From assembly GCA_009760855.2 (NCBI GenBank), contig WPIO01000039.1:2223501-2287500 (forward strand): a stretch of DNA of 64,000 nt, given 5' to 3'. The translations under genes were made by a program, and so were the position numbers. The DNA is from Cristatella mucedo. Taxonomy: Eukaryota > Bryozoa > Phylactolaemata > Cristatellidae. Positions 1 to 11,297 of this stretch are shown here, piece by piece; position 1 is the stretch's first letter; each line of letters opens with the position of its first letter. The notes under the pieces were generated by a model, which had not been told where the DNA came from, made no database searches, and saw nothing but the letters and a program-made list of their open reading frames with translations.

Positions 1-111
1 TGCTCTGCTGAGCACTGCTATCAGCGAAAGCATTGTCAGTGTAGATGCATCTGGGAGACAAATTAAATTAAGTAAATTAAGTTCGACTGCACCTTTATTT
101 GCCACAGTCCG

Positions 112-112
<1 letters not shown>

Positions 113-165
<53 letters not shown>
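113..165. repeat. (CA)n microsatellite
   Basis: An uninterrupted run of about 26 CA units. A 68-codon open frame crossing it encodes only a His-Thr run and is not a gene. Confidence 0.97.
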
Positions 166-168
<3 letters not shown>

Positions 169-405
169 AATCACGCCGGTCAAATATGATTGTTTTGGGT
201 AGCCTTACACGACAGGGAGCAGTGGGGCTTGACCTTTCCCATCTTGAACGAGCCGTAATAGGACAGATAGGCCAACAGCTCCTAATTCGGCCCTCTAACG
301 ATTAGTTATCCTGGCAAGGTCACCATTAGGCCCATGTGTGGCTTAACCCTATTCTAGCCCACTATAGAGCACTCTAAAAGCTGTTGCCTGCTAAGCCATG
401 CAACT

Positions 406-409
<4 letters not shown>

Positions 410-466
<57 letters not shown>
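410..466. repeat. (TG)n microsatellite
   Basis: About 28 uninterrupted TG units. With the CA run 245 bases upstream it forms an inverted pair of dinucleotide tracts. Confidence 0.97.
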
Positions 467-468
<2 letters not shown>

Positions 469-3365
469 TGCGCACATGCAAAAATTAAGAATGGCATTGA
501 AAAAGATGGAACATTTTAGAAGCTTTTGTTGCTCCTTCAAAAGTAGTACAGATTTTATGTTTAAGAAACTCGGCGACAGGCCCTCTGGAAGTGAGCCCAA
601 ACTTTCATACATCGAGGTGTCTGAGTCGGAGGATCTGGATTGAAGCAGAATCTTGGTGACCCGCGGTTCAGCGCTGTTGTGTGTGTGCTGTACATGTTAT
701 TGCAGAGCAGCAGAGTGCTGGTGTGAGAGAACCTAGAGGATCTAGAAATCGATGCTGATGCATCGATTGCTGATGCGATGCAAAGGTGTGAATCGACCTC
801 TTAGCAAACAGTTTGCACAGGTCATGCCAACTAGTTGCTGAGCTGTTCTGCAGTTACTCACTAGATTACGACCGACCTGGCCTGAGTGTGAAGGAAGGAA
901 GCATCGATGGTTGATAGTCTGACGAGTACTAGCTATCTCGAGAGCTCTGATCAAGCGATAACAAACCAACTGCTTGCTCTTCACACGACGAACTCGACCC
1001 CCACACACAATTGGAGACAATAGAGCTGGTTGGAAAGAAAAATTGAACACAGCATTCCTGGACTTATCTGAGCTTGAATTACTGAAGCCGATGCCAAAGC
1101 CAGCTTCTTGTATGTGATGCCACTTTGGTCAAGTATTCAGATAGAAGGTTACTTCCCTGTTCATGATATAACTTTGACTAAATATTCGGATCGGGACTGA
1201 ATCTGCAGCACTAGATCCAGATGCTCGAATAGCTGGCTCTAACATACAGCTATTGTAATAGGAGCAGGACTTCGTGGTCTATGTCATATGACTCGATTCT
1301 CACTTGATAGTTCAGCTTTGAGGAATGCAGTTCCAATCCCAAAACCAGGTTTGGTAAGGTGTTTGATAAGAGCGATTTGGGCCAAGTGTCGACACCATTG
1401 AGCAGCCTTAATATAGCACGGCTGTGGTGTAGCCTGACACATAAGCCCATATTTTAAAAGAAGGCAAAGTTGTCGCTTGAGCAAAAACAACAAAGTATCG
1501 AGATACATTATCGTACCTCAGTACTATAATGGCTACGTAACACCCTTTCCAGGTATTGCTGAGTCAGTACCACGTGCATTGATTCAGCTCAGTAATTTCT
1601 TGGAACCAGGTGGTCTAGTAGGCAGCACGAACAGGTGCAGCCTCACCTTATCTTGACTGAGATCTCAGGAGAGCACAGTTCAGTGTGCATTACCCAAAGC
1701 ATGGCTTCCTCTGCAAAGGCCACAACACTGCTTGGGTCAGTGACAGGTGTCACAGGGAGTTGCAAGCAACAGCAGCAAACCTTTAACCACAGCACGAGAA
1801 GCTGCAGCCTGCAGAACACACATCATACGGCATGGTGACTTTGAGTGCGCCATCGGAACCTCACTGGCACAGCGACCTTTTGGCTCCCTTGTGAGGACAC
1901 ATGCACAAACGATTGTACTAATCTCAGAAACGCCAATCACAGATCAGTGTGACCAAGTACACAACTAGCAAGGCACATTGCATCATCAAAGTCAAGGTAA
2001 GTAATTTAAATTTAACCAAGTAATTTAAATCCAAGTACGAGTGCCTAAACAGGTGGATGGCTGTAGAGAGACAGAGGCTGAGAAGTTTAGATAGGGTTCT
2101 GAACTTTGTATCTGGCCCAAAATGATCACTCACTAGCCGGCTACAGGCTCACTGCTGGTTCACTACTCGCCCTGCCATCTATCAGCCTTCCAAAAGGAGC
2201 TCATGGCATGGGAAGTGCATGGTGGGATCGATAGAACCAGGTAGAATTTTATAGCAGGGGCAATTGCAACTAGCACATGTGAACCCTGATTGCCGGCTGG
2301 TTACTGGCACAGGTACAGTAGCAGCAGCAGCTGTTAGCTGTCCCAGTTTTGCTGCTGCTGTGCATCTCCACAAACTGAGGTCTTGCACATGGCACCATCC
2401 AAAGGACCTTCTTGCCAGCTCGAATTACACCTGTCATCATGCCTCTACTGACACTTAAAGTAGATTCAAGCCTAGAGAAAGGATCGTAAGACAAGCTGGG
2501 CCTGCCAAGCAGAGAAATTAGGACTCACCATGGGAAAGCAGTGCAGGGTACACAGAAGGCCAGACTTTGGTCTCATCTTCATGTCAGCTGGTAATTAAGC
2601 TGTCGGCCAGAGATCAGCTGGCCGTTGAAAACAACTGCACTTCGATCGCGATCATGGAGATAAGGGGAGGCTTAACAAACTCGGGCTGAACTTTTTTTTT
2701 ACCGGAGACCTGAACCAAGCGTCACACTTGCTAGCAGGCTGTGGCACACTCTAAGCAGGTTGTGAACTGTCACTGATGAGGGGCTTGATGGCAACGAGAG
2801 GTAGACTCAGCACTAGGCATGCTGAATGCATAAAGTCGAAATTGCGGTCAACCTATACTGAGCAAAGATCCGACCGACAGGGTGCATGTCGTTCTTGCAC
2901 TGCACTTCATTGCTCAGGTCACGGGTACCTGAGAGTCCTGCTTTAGTCAATCCTTTGCAAGCAATTACACAAACAAGTCTGTTGAATCAGCGGATCTTTA
3001 TTGCTGCACTTTTTCGCAGCCCACCGTCGGATCTTGCCCACGGGGGAGAGCTGGCAGTGTCGTAGCCTGCCTGCTGCTTCTGTTCCAGCTGCCCAGGCCT
3101 GGAAAGATGTCCGAGCAACCGGCAATCGGCAGCTAATCAACACCGGCACTGGCAGGCAATAACAAAGTGCAGCCTCATTGGGCAGCTGCTTGAGCTTCAG
3201 CAATTACCAAGAGGCACGTGGCCTGACACTCTGTTTCTCATAGGTCCTGACCTGCCAGCAGGTTTCGTAAGCCGGAGACTCTTCAAGGTCCCTCATCAAT
3301 TTGAGTGTGGTAAGGTGCTCCCTTAGCACCGGCCGGTAAAGAGCTGCTGTACTGCGAACAAACAG

Positions 3366-3540
3366 CACTAGCTCTGGTCACTGCTGCTGCTGCCTCTGCT
3401 GCCCCTGGTACTGGTGCTAGTGCTGCTGCTGCTGCTACTGCTGCTGTTGCTACTGCTGCTGCTAGGACCGGAGCTGCGGCCTCTTGCTGGTACAGGTCTA
3501 GCTGCCTCTGCTGCTGCCTCTGCTGTTGCTGCTTCACTTT
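3366..3540. repeat. Imperfect (CTG)n-rich block
   Basis: CTG/GCT triplets interrupted by CTA, TTG and CCT. It reads as poly-Leu or poly-Ala on one strand and poly-Gln, Ser or Ala on the other. Open frames on both strands owe their length to the repeat, so coding status is unsupported. Confidence 0.85.
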
Positions 3541-5889
3541 CCAGAGCTGGCTGTGGTGACCACTTGGCTAAGCTTTCTCGCTGGCTGACAGCAGGCGTGG
3601 CCAACTATAAAGCCAGCTGCTTGGATTGTTCCCAGATCTTGACACATCATTGTCGGTTGTCGAGCAGCTCAAACGTCTTTCTGACCGTTAGAGATAGGTT
3701 ATGCAAGCACGGCAAGAGCCAGCACAGCATGCAGCTAGAGTGGCAGTGGCAGAGAATCACTGGCTATTTGAGACTTCAGGCCAGCACAAACCGCCACACT
3801 TCACATCATCACGATGCAGCCTGCTTGCATCACATCACATCGATCCGTCTGCTTGGGGAAGAGGAGGAGATTTAAGCAGCAGCAGCAGGCAATAGCAGTT
3901 GCGGTAGCAGCCGTTGGCTAGGCAAAAACTGCAGCAGCATCTGCTCCTCTCAACGTCGAGGGCAGACAGGGTTGATCAGGTTGTGGCAGGCATGCCAAGA
4001 TGACAGAGCCCGACACCATGCCTCTGCTGCCATGTGGCCTCATAGCTCTGCTCTCGAGCCTCTCCTGCTCTCCAGGCTCTCCACTGTCCGAGGACACTTC
4101 CAGGACAGCGAGAGCTCAGGTCCACTGGCTCTCATTACTTCTTTATAGTGGCAGGGAATAAACGAATGGCAGGGAATTCAGCACGATTGAATCAATTCTC
4201 AGGTGGATAGATGCACGATGAGTCGTGCCGTCGTGGCTTGCCACAAATGTCTGATACATAAGCTGTGCAGCTGAAGTGGGAAGGAATAATCGAATCGTTT
4301 TCTTGGGTCGAGTTGGTTTAGTCGACTGGTTGCTAAGTGGCATAGGCCGCGAAATGCTGCAAGTTCGGACTGCAGCTCACGAGCAGTTCTGGCGCTCTTT
4401 CAAAAGGCTACGTATTTTAGCGTGCACTTCTGTGCCGTGTGTGTGCGTGCCTGAACGAGCACGCACCTTCTCTGCACGCACGCGCAAGCGGCCAGTGCTC
4501 TAGCAAACTTGCTCGTGCGCGTGAGCTCCATGTACACATGCATGTGCAGCCCCATGTCCAGAGATGAAAGCAATGGTGCCAAATTTCGATGGTAGGTAAA
4601 CATTTTTGCATATTCTTGCAGCACCGGAAGTGACAACGGCAGTGGTAGCATTAGTGCTGAATGCCAGCCTGGTGCCAAACTCGCTGCATCACTGCCGACC
4701 CAGCAAACCTGCCAGTTGGTCACGACAGGTTAAAGAGCGAGACTTCAAAGGGGCTGCTGAGGTAGCAGCAAGGATGAAGGCCATATGTCGGCAGATCTTG
4801 CTGCCATTGTAGTGGGCATTATGTTGAGCAACGTAGCCTCCGGCTAGCTCATTGGCAATGACTGGCTCTCAAACAAGCAGCTCTCAGCCAAGACAAATAT
4901 GGGGTGCATGCAAGGCCTGTTGACTTATCTTTGGGGCATAAGCAATGCCACAGGTTACCGGTGAGTTGATGCTAGCAATAGCAATGCCATGGAGGAACTG
5001 ACAATGGCCTGAGCACACGAGTTTGTTCAGGGACTCCCTGACGTCATGTACAGCTTTTGCCATAGGCCGCCAGCTGGCCCAGTTCTGACAGCTTGGGTAA
5101 AGACATGGCTTAAGCAGCTAGCCAAGGCGCCGAGCGCTGTCTGAGAGGTCCACCGAAAACTGTCGGAAGCCTCGTCTAGGTCCGATCATCAGCATGTCCA
5201 TATGCATGAGCCACACAGACTGAAGTGGATTAGCATTGGCCGATGTTCATCGGCCAGCCAGCGCACTGGCCAAGTAGGGCCACGTCCATCGTGCTGAAAA
5301 AGTCTCAGCGTAGGGCCCCTATGGGTCCACATTACCTACAAGGCTAAATTCATCCATCGAGTAGAATGTGAGGTAGATAAAAAAAATACCATCAAAAGCA
5401 TATCTGCTTGTACACGAGAGACAAGATGCTGATCTCATCCAGTCTGCAGTCTGTGCCCCTTGGTATAAAAAATCGTCTGCTAATTGTACAACCTTAAGAA
5501 GCCTGGTGTTGGAGCTCTTTCTTGGCCTACAGCTCAGTCGCTCATAGCCCCTGCCTCATTGGTAGAATGCTATGGCCGATGAGCTTGATGATGCTTGCTC
5601 CTCTGACGATGATGCTCCTCGGATGATGCTTGCTCCTCTGACCAAGCACATTGTATGCTCTCACCTAGATGATCTGCAGTTTACTGCAGATATTAAACTT
5701 GCTAGGTCTACTAAGCATGAGCTTGAGAGCACACGCATGAGGTCAGGACTAATTGTCCATCGAATGACACAATAGGGCTAATAGATCATATCAATCAATT
5801 CAAACAAAGGCCAGGTCTAGCTTCTATGAAAGCAAAGTGAAAATGTAAATGGGCAATCCAAACATACTGATGTCGACCATCAAGCTTAT

Positions 5890-7770
5890 CCTTAACTGCC
5901 CAATGTCAGTATCCTAACCAAGCGATCATTAGGGCAATCTAGCAGATCTTTTTTTAGCTTCTTTTTCAGAAAGATAGATAAGATCATAGAGGCCATCCAT
6001 TGCACAACACCATCGCTGGACTCCTCATTCACCATTCCTAGCTTTACTTCAATATCCACCTTTAAGCCTGCCACTACTGACCTCATCTTGAAGTCCATCT
6101 CCCATTCTATGTAGACTAATAGTCCTCTTGACCTCACACCCACTGTCCTCCTGGTGAACTGCATAGATTTGGTGCCTCCGTGCATAATTAACATAGTAAA
6201 TATGTCCTTAGCCTCAGGTCTAGTCAATGCATCCTTCAATGAGACTGCTGTTAGGCCACTCATTAACAAGTCAATACTAAACCAGAAGAACTTCCAAGGA
6301 TTCCCCTACTTTTGCCCAGTCTCTCTCATGTCATTCCTATCAAAGACATTGGAACGAACATTGGCAGACCAGCTAAACTCTTACGTCAAAACTTCGAACC
6401 TAAGCAATTTAGTTCCAGTAAGGTTTTACAGCTAATCTCTCGGCTGTGTCAGCACACTTGTGAGCACATAGCGACCTTCCCAGGAAAGCTGATTTAGGTA
6501 AAGTCTAGCAGTTAGCTCTGTTGGATTTCCCAGCATCGTTTGATAGAGTGACCACCGAGTTAATCTTCAGCACCCATCATCCTCTAGGCTGGGCACCTGC
6601 TGGCACTGCACTGCAATGCTTAAATCTTATCTCACCGACCGTTGATGTCATCGAGCAGCGGTCGTTCTTGGAGCCTTTAAAGTATGGAGTACCCCATCTG
6701 TCTACACCATCTTGCACTTTTTTCCACTTCTTTTCACAATGTATCTGTTTCCTCGGCCAATATAATCTCTAATAACTATATAGACTTTTATCTGTATGCT
6801 GACAGACACATAGCTGTAATTATGCTTTGCTCCCTCCCTGCCTTCCAACTAGTCAAAATCTCTCATTTCCCACGGAGTATGTAATCCTGACATTTTTACA
6901 AGGACGGCAGCAAACTTTCTCTCGTTGAATCATGGTAAAATCAGCTTGCTAGTTATGGGAAAACCTGGTTCTACTCGTAAATTGGAAACTCCGGCTTGGG
7001 TTTGGCCAGCATTTCTCCAGTGGCTTCTTCACACAATCTGGATGACTTAAACCAGTGATCACTCACCAGATAAGTAAATCGAATCCTCAGCAGGATTTGC
7101 CTACTTTTAGCTTACAAATCCATTGCAAAATTTGTGCCTGCTTAGATAAGGATACCGTAGCCTATCTGACCCACGCATGAGTATGATTCCGACTAGAACT
7201 CTTCAGCTCACAACTCGTAAGTCTTTTTGCCTGCACAATACAGTGCTTACAGCTGATAAACAACTCTGCAGCTAAGCTTGTCTGTGATGAACATCACAAT
7301 TGCCACATTACACCACTGCCAGAACTGGCTCCCTATCAAGGTGTGTCAATTTCAAGGTGTTGTTACTCACGTTTAGGTCCCTCTATTGTCTTGCTCCTAC
7401 CTATTGGAAAGAGACTTACTAAACATGTTGTTTGTTGTAACACCAGCTCTTCTTACTCAAGTCTTTTAGCTGCGCCTCTAACCAGCCTGAAATTTCCGGA
7501 TGCTATGCCTTCAAATCGCAGGGCCCAAAGCTTAGAATTCACCGTTGACTGATGTCACGGCACACCCCTCCCATCTCGACGACAGCTACAAAAAACCACC
7601 TGTTTCTGAAGACCTTTGCTTAGCCAACTGAATTGTCCTGTATGCACTTCTGCATGCTAGAATAGTCTTTTTTTATTAACAACCAATTCATACACTTCCT
7701 GTCCAGCATTTATAAAGTGAGTGCATAGAAAGAGAGTTAGTTCTCTTAGGGTGCTTCATTTTATATAGCA
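5890..7770 (+). mobile_element. LINE-A copy, decayed (CR1/L2-like non-LTR retrotransposon)
   Basis: Conceptual translation, broken by many stops and frameshifts, runs in LINE ORF2 order. A linker is followed by the RT N-terminal region near 6180-6430 (VSLMSFLSKTLERTLADQL), then LDFPASFDR and LGWAPAGTALQCL at 6510-6620, then a C-terminal segment around 7260-7480 (FKVLLLTFRSL). The family's 3' stem-loop tail is at about 7718-7768 (GAAAGAGAGTTAGTTCTCTT). No intact catalytic ORF remains, so this is a dead copy. It is older-looking than the copy at 56.3 kb, whose C-terminus is still open. Confidence 0.82.
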
Positions 7771-8129
7771 GCAGAAGAGCCACAGAGGCTACTACTCTGC
7801 TTGCAGCAAGCAACAAACAAATGCTTGGTGCTGTGCATGCAAATAATTCATTAGAAGTTTAAACAACCCAACCTACCATCAACTATTCATGATTCAGCAG
7901 GTGCGAATGGGCAGCCAGCCCCATTTTGCATTCATTGCAGGCTGTAGCACCCACTGACATCCCAGATGCATTTGAAAATCGCCTGCCCCCCTCGTGAGCC
8001 ATATGCACAGCTATGATGTGAATGGGGTATGAAGGTGGTGAAGGCAGTAAAAGCCCTAAAACAACTCTCCGATCTCCCAACCAAGAGCAAAGAGCATGCC
8101 AGAACAGTGGCAAGTGGCATTTGTGATAC

Positions 8130-8254
8130 TGATCAGCAATTTGGCCCACTAGTATCACACTCACCTTTACCAAAGGTCGTAGGCTCGAGCCATGTGGCAC
8201 ATGCAAAGCATCTGGATAGGGATTAGGTTCTCTTAGGGTGCTACGCAAATTAAT

Positions 8255-8257
<3 letters not shown>
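8130..8257 (+). mobile_element. SINE-A fragment (tRNA-derived), 3' part
   Basis: A Pol III box-B-like GGCTCGAGCC lies near 8190. It is followed by a diverged body and the family tail TTCTCTTAGGGTGCTACGCA, then a (CA)n tract. The box A region is not convincing, so the 5' boundary is approximate. Confidence 0.6.
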
Positions 8258-8317
<60 letters not shown>

Positions 8318-8338
8318 GTATATACATATATATATATA
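8258..8338. repeat. (CA)n-(TA)n compound microsatellite
   Basis: About 22 CA units run directly into TA repeats. The array abuts the 3' end of the SINE-A fragment and may have grown from its A/T-rich tail. Confidence 0.95.
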
Positions 8339-8339
8339 A

Positions 8340-9379
8340 GGTGCACAGGCAAGCTACACAAGGACAGGAGGGCTTGTAACTTGCCGTGGCATGACTGCAA
8401 TAACCTTGTGTGAGGACCCTGCATGAAGTAAAGTACAGAACAGCAGCTGAGCATTGGTGGCTGGTACCCTGCTTTCAGTAGGCAATAAAGCATTGCCTGC
8501 TGCAGGTCTCAAACCTGCGATGTAGGTCGCGAAGTGCTAGCCAGCACTGTACTTCTGGGCTGTGAGCCAGCAATATGAACAATCAGTGCACAGGTCTTGC
8601 ATGGCACACCAGCATCCCGAGTCCTCAATTACTGGTTTTACATTACCATACCTACTGCTTTCTGTAAATGTGAATACCTGCTGTCCCTTTTTGTGCGTTA
8701 ATTTCTGTGGCCTGGCAACTTTTTTTATTAACTGCCCTCAATCCTGAGTAGTATATTAGTAATGTATTTGTGTCTTGCATCTTGTTCCGAGATAGCTGCT
8801 TAGCACGCTTAAGTGCTAACCAATGAGTGCATTGACTTGTCTGAATGCAAGAATCTGGGGGAGGGGGAAGAACAATGCGGCTCACCCATCCGAGTCTTTT
8901 ATTTTATTCACAAGAAGTCGTCGGAAGGGGCTGTAGACCCCTTGGATCGGCCTGAAGAGGTATATCTGGCTGCCGGGAAGGATGGGCTGGTTCAGCCTCA
9001 CTATGATTGGTCGCCTCTGGCCGGTCCAAGGTCTGTCCATTACATGGGCCTAATCACGAAACCACCGAATGCTCAGCCACAGCCAAACTCTTGCTAGGCT
9101 GAAACACTGGCTGCAAGCCCTTCACTGTCTTGTCCTGCATCGGGAGTCCAACGGTCTTAATCGCCATCAAGCAATCGTTTGCATGCAACAGTGATTGTAA
9201 CTGCTCAGCTAGTTGCTGCCGATGGTTAATAGGCCAATGCTGGCTCCCTCCTCTCCCAATATGTCTCTCGCCTGTTCGAGTTGGAAAGCCACTCCTCTTT
9301 TAAAGCACTTTAAGTTATAACCTCTTAAGCATTAGATAATGATTATTGTCACGAGTGCCTTAGCTTATCATTACATATG
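8340..9379. other. No recognisable gene
   Basis: Only short open frames, the longest being 94 codons at 8813-9097, without familiar motifs. I see no splice-linked coding signal or transposon signature here. Confidence 0.45.
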
Positions 9380-9490
9380 TCAATGCGTACCGAAAGCCGC
9401 TTAGGCTGTGAGTGCGCTATACAAAACTCTCCTGCGTAACACCCACATGGTCTTTATGACTTTGTGGAGTTACAGACGGTGATACACACA
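9380..9490 (+). mobile_element. LINE-B 3' tail fragment
   Basis: The segment matches the 3' end of the second LINE family. It has GCGTACCGAAAGCCGCTTAG, then ATACAAAACTCTCCTGCGTA, then GGAGTTACAGACGG. The same ordered blocks end the copies at 20.6 kb, 35.4 kb and (minus strand) 55.2 kb. GTAAC and GTTAC in the block can pair as a stem. It is a 5'-truncated insertion carrying only non-coding tail. Confidence 0.8.
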
Positions 9491-9857
9491 CAGCTGTGTC
9501 AAATTCCGGCCAGTTACATACCTGCATGTAAGGGTATGGTAGCCTATATTTTCAGGCTGAAGACTGCTAGAATGCGACTTTGCATGTTTGCTGCTATGTA
9601 CATGTAAGCCTCTCCGTTAGGCGATACCGGAAGGCAGTGGACAGGTTCCATCTTCTACCCTAATGACTAACTCGTGCAATACCTACCTGGCATTAGTGCT
9701 TCGGTGTGGTGGACTCATCAGCGCCCTGGTAACTAAAAGAGAGCCCGCTAGTCCCACAGTGGACCTGCAGCTGGAGGAGTCTGTAGTTTGTGTTCCTGCT
9801 GCTGGAGCAGCTCTCTGCCCGGACATCTGCCGTTGTTGACTGCCTGGGCAGCTCCCT

Positions 9858-9892
<35 letters not shown>
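9858..9892. repeat. Poly-G homopolymer (35 G)
   Basis: An unbroken run of 35 G on the + strand, read as poly-Pro on the opposite strand in spurious open frames. The run could form G-quadruplexes. Its exact length is liable to sequencing or assembly error. Confidence 0.9.
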
Positions 9893-9893
<1 letters not shown>

Positions 9894-10659
9894 GAGAATT
9901 TCTCTACTGAACGCCGACCTACTCGATTCACGTCTAGGCTCGGTGGCAGACTTGGCAGCAGTTCTTTTCTTGTACGGTGAGAATACAGCCTTATAGAGTC
10001 GAAAATAAACGAGTAGTAAACCAGCAAAAGCAGCTGCCTTTATCAGTAACATGTGGACATAAGCTGACTAGATAGGACCTTTCCAAAATAAGAAGACAAG
10101 CAACGACCTTGGCGTCAGCGGTAGAAGGAGAGCCCAGGAAAGTCACCTCGACACGGTTTCTGCCGGCAGCGATTGCAGTCAGTCAATGACGGCAACAAGG
10201 AAGGTGCAGTGGTAGGTTACCCATCGACCAGCCAACCTCTAACCCCTGCGTTGCCTAGGCGGTGATTGCGATGATGGGCGTGTATCGTTCCGCTTTTTTC
10301 GGGCGATTTACCGTAAACGTCCGCGCTTAAGCTTTATTTAGAGATTCTATCCATGACCAATAATGAAGCGAGAGAAATATGTTTTTTCCAAAAAAATGCC
10401 ATACGCTTTTCCTACGAGGATTATACAAAGACTGCCTGCAAAGCGGCAGAAATGCTTAAGCACTATATTTTGTCAAGCCCTGAGGGGCGGGCCAGCCGGC
10501 ACGGGTATAAATTAGCTGCGCCGTCGATTCCGGGCATTGGGCTTGCACTAATGGCAGCAGCCACCATGCAAGTATGGCTGGCCCGTTCACTTCTTTAGGC
10601 AGCGTTCTAGACTTGACCACCGAGGGCAGCTCGAGCGTAAGCGAGGACCTATCCTTTGG

Positions 10660-11180
10660 AAAGCAAACATGGCTTACTGCGAAGAGGCGGGTCATCGCAA
10701 CGGCGAAACGCGTTTGCACGAGGTACGGCGCTCCGTCCGCCTGAGCCCTGGGCTCTCCCCATCGATTTTCTCCGCGGCGGCTGTCCGCGGCGTTGGCCTC
10801 AAGCCAGCCGTCGGCGGCGACCGCCGCGCTGACCTCTGCGCGACCCCTTCGCCCCGCCGGTCTCTCTACCCCCGCGTTGTTGCCCGCGAGCGCGCTAGCC
10901 GCTCGCTTATCCGACGATGTGGCCGGCCGCAGTGCTTCCCCCTGTACGCCGAGCGGGCTGCATTCCTCGCTGACAGCCGTTTAAAAGCAGAGGCTGGCAT
11001 CGCATTCCGGCGGCCAGGCCAATTTCGCTGGCCGCATTGAACTTGCTCTGCCGCCGCGGCCGCGAACCGAAAATGGGCGTCGTAAGTCGCCCGAAAACAC
11101 TCCGGCTTGGCAGCCGCCCGATCGAATTAGAATTGTCGTTCGTTCGGTGGCTGGTCACTGGACGCAAACGCAATATGGGT
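10660..11180. promoter_or_regulatory. CpG-rich region upstream of the SLC35F-like gene
   Basis: GC- and CpG-rich sequence, unlike the AT-leaning surroundings, with many CGCG, GCCG and CCGCGG motifs. It ends about 120 bases before the earliest possible start of the first recognised transporter exon. That placement suggests promoter or 5' exon sequence. The frames here (for example ATG at 10669, with a GAG|GTACGG donor-like site near 10720) do not give a phase that joins the next exon, so no first exon is called. Confidence 0.45.
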
Positions 11181-11297
11181 CGACGCCTCGAAGTCGAGGT
11201 CCTAGCAGTACTAGACCCTTGCGCGTTAGAGTGCCTGCACTGCTGTGTCTACCAATGTGGCTGGCGGTTCTGGGCTCAAAAATTGTTTCTATGCTGA

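Larger units (their letters stand above)
1..5889. other. Intergenic stretch, no recognisable gene
   Basis: Open frames here are short, mostly under 110 codons, and match no family I recognise. They either translate simple repeats or show no conserved motif. The stretch holds CA and TG dinucleotide arrays near its left end and a CTG/CAG-rich block at 3366-3540. A short imperfect repeat of GATGATGCTTGCTCCTCTGA lies near 5590-5640. A diverged exon could be missed without a protein search. Confidence 0.5.

Noticed and set aside
391-643. Overlapping open frames on both strands at the TG repeat
   Set aside because: Both depend on the dinucleotide array (His-Thr or Cys-Val runs), with no conserved sequence outside it.
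5892-6269. 125-codon minus-strand open frame
   Set aside because: It is antisense to the recognisable plus-strand LINE-A coding sequence of the same region.
10669-10723. Candidate first exon of the SLC35F-like gene (ATG at 10669, donor GAG|GTACGG)
   Set aside because: It would end in phase 0, while the plausible acceptors of the next exon require two leftover bases; not joined without transcript data.
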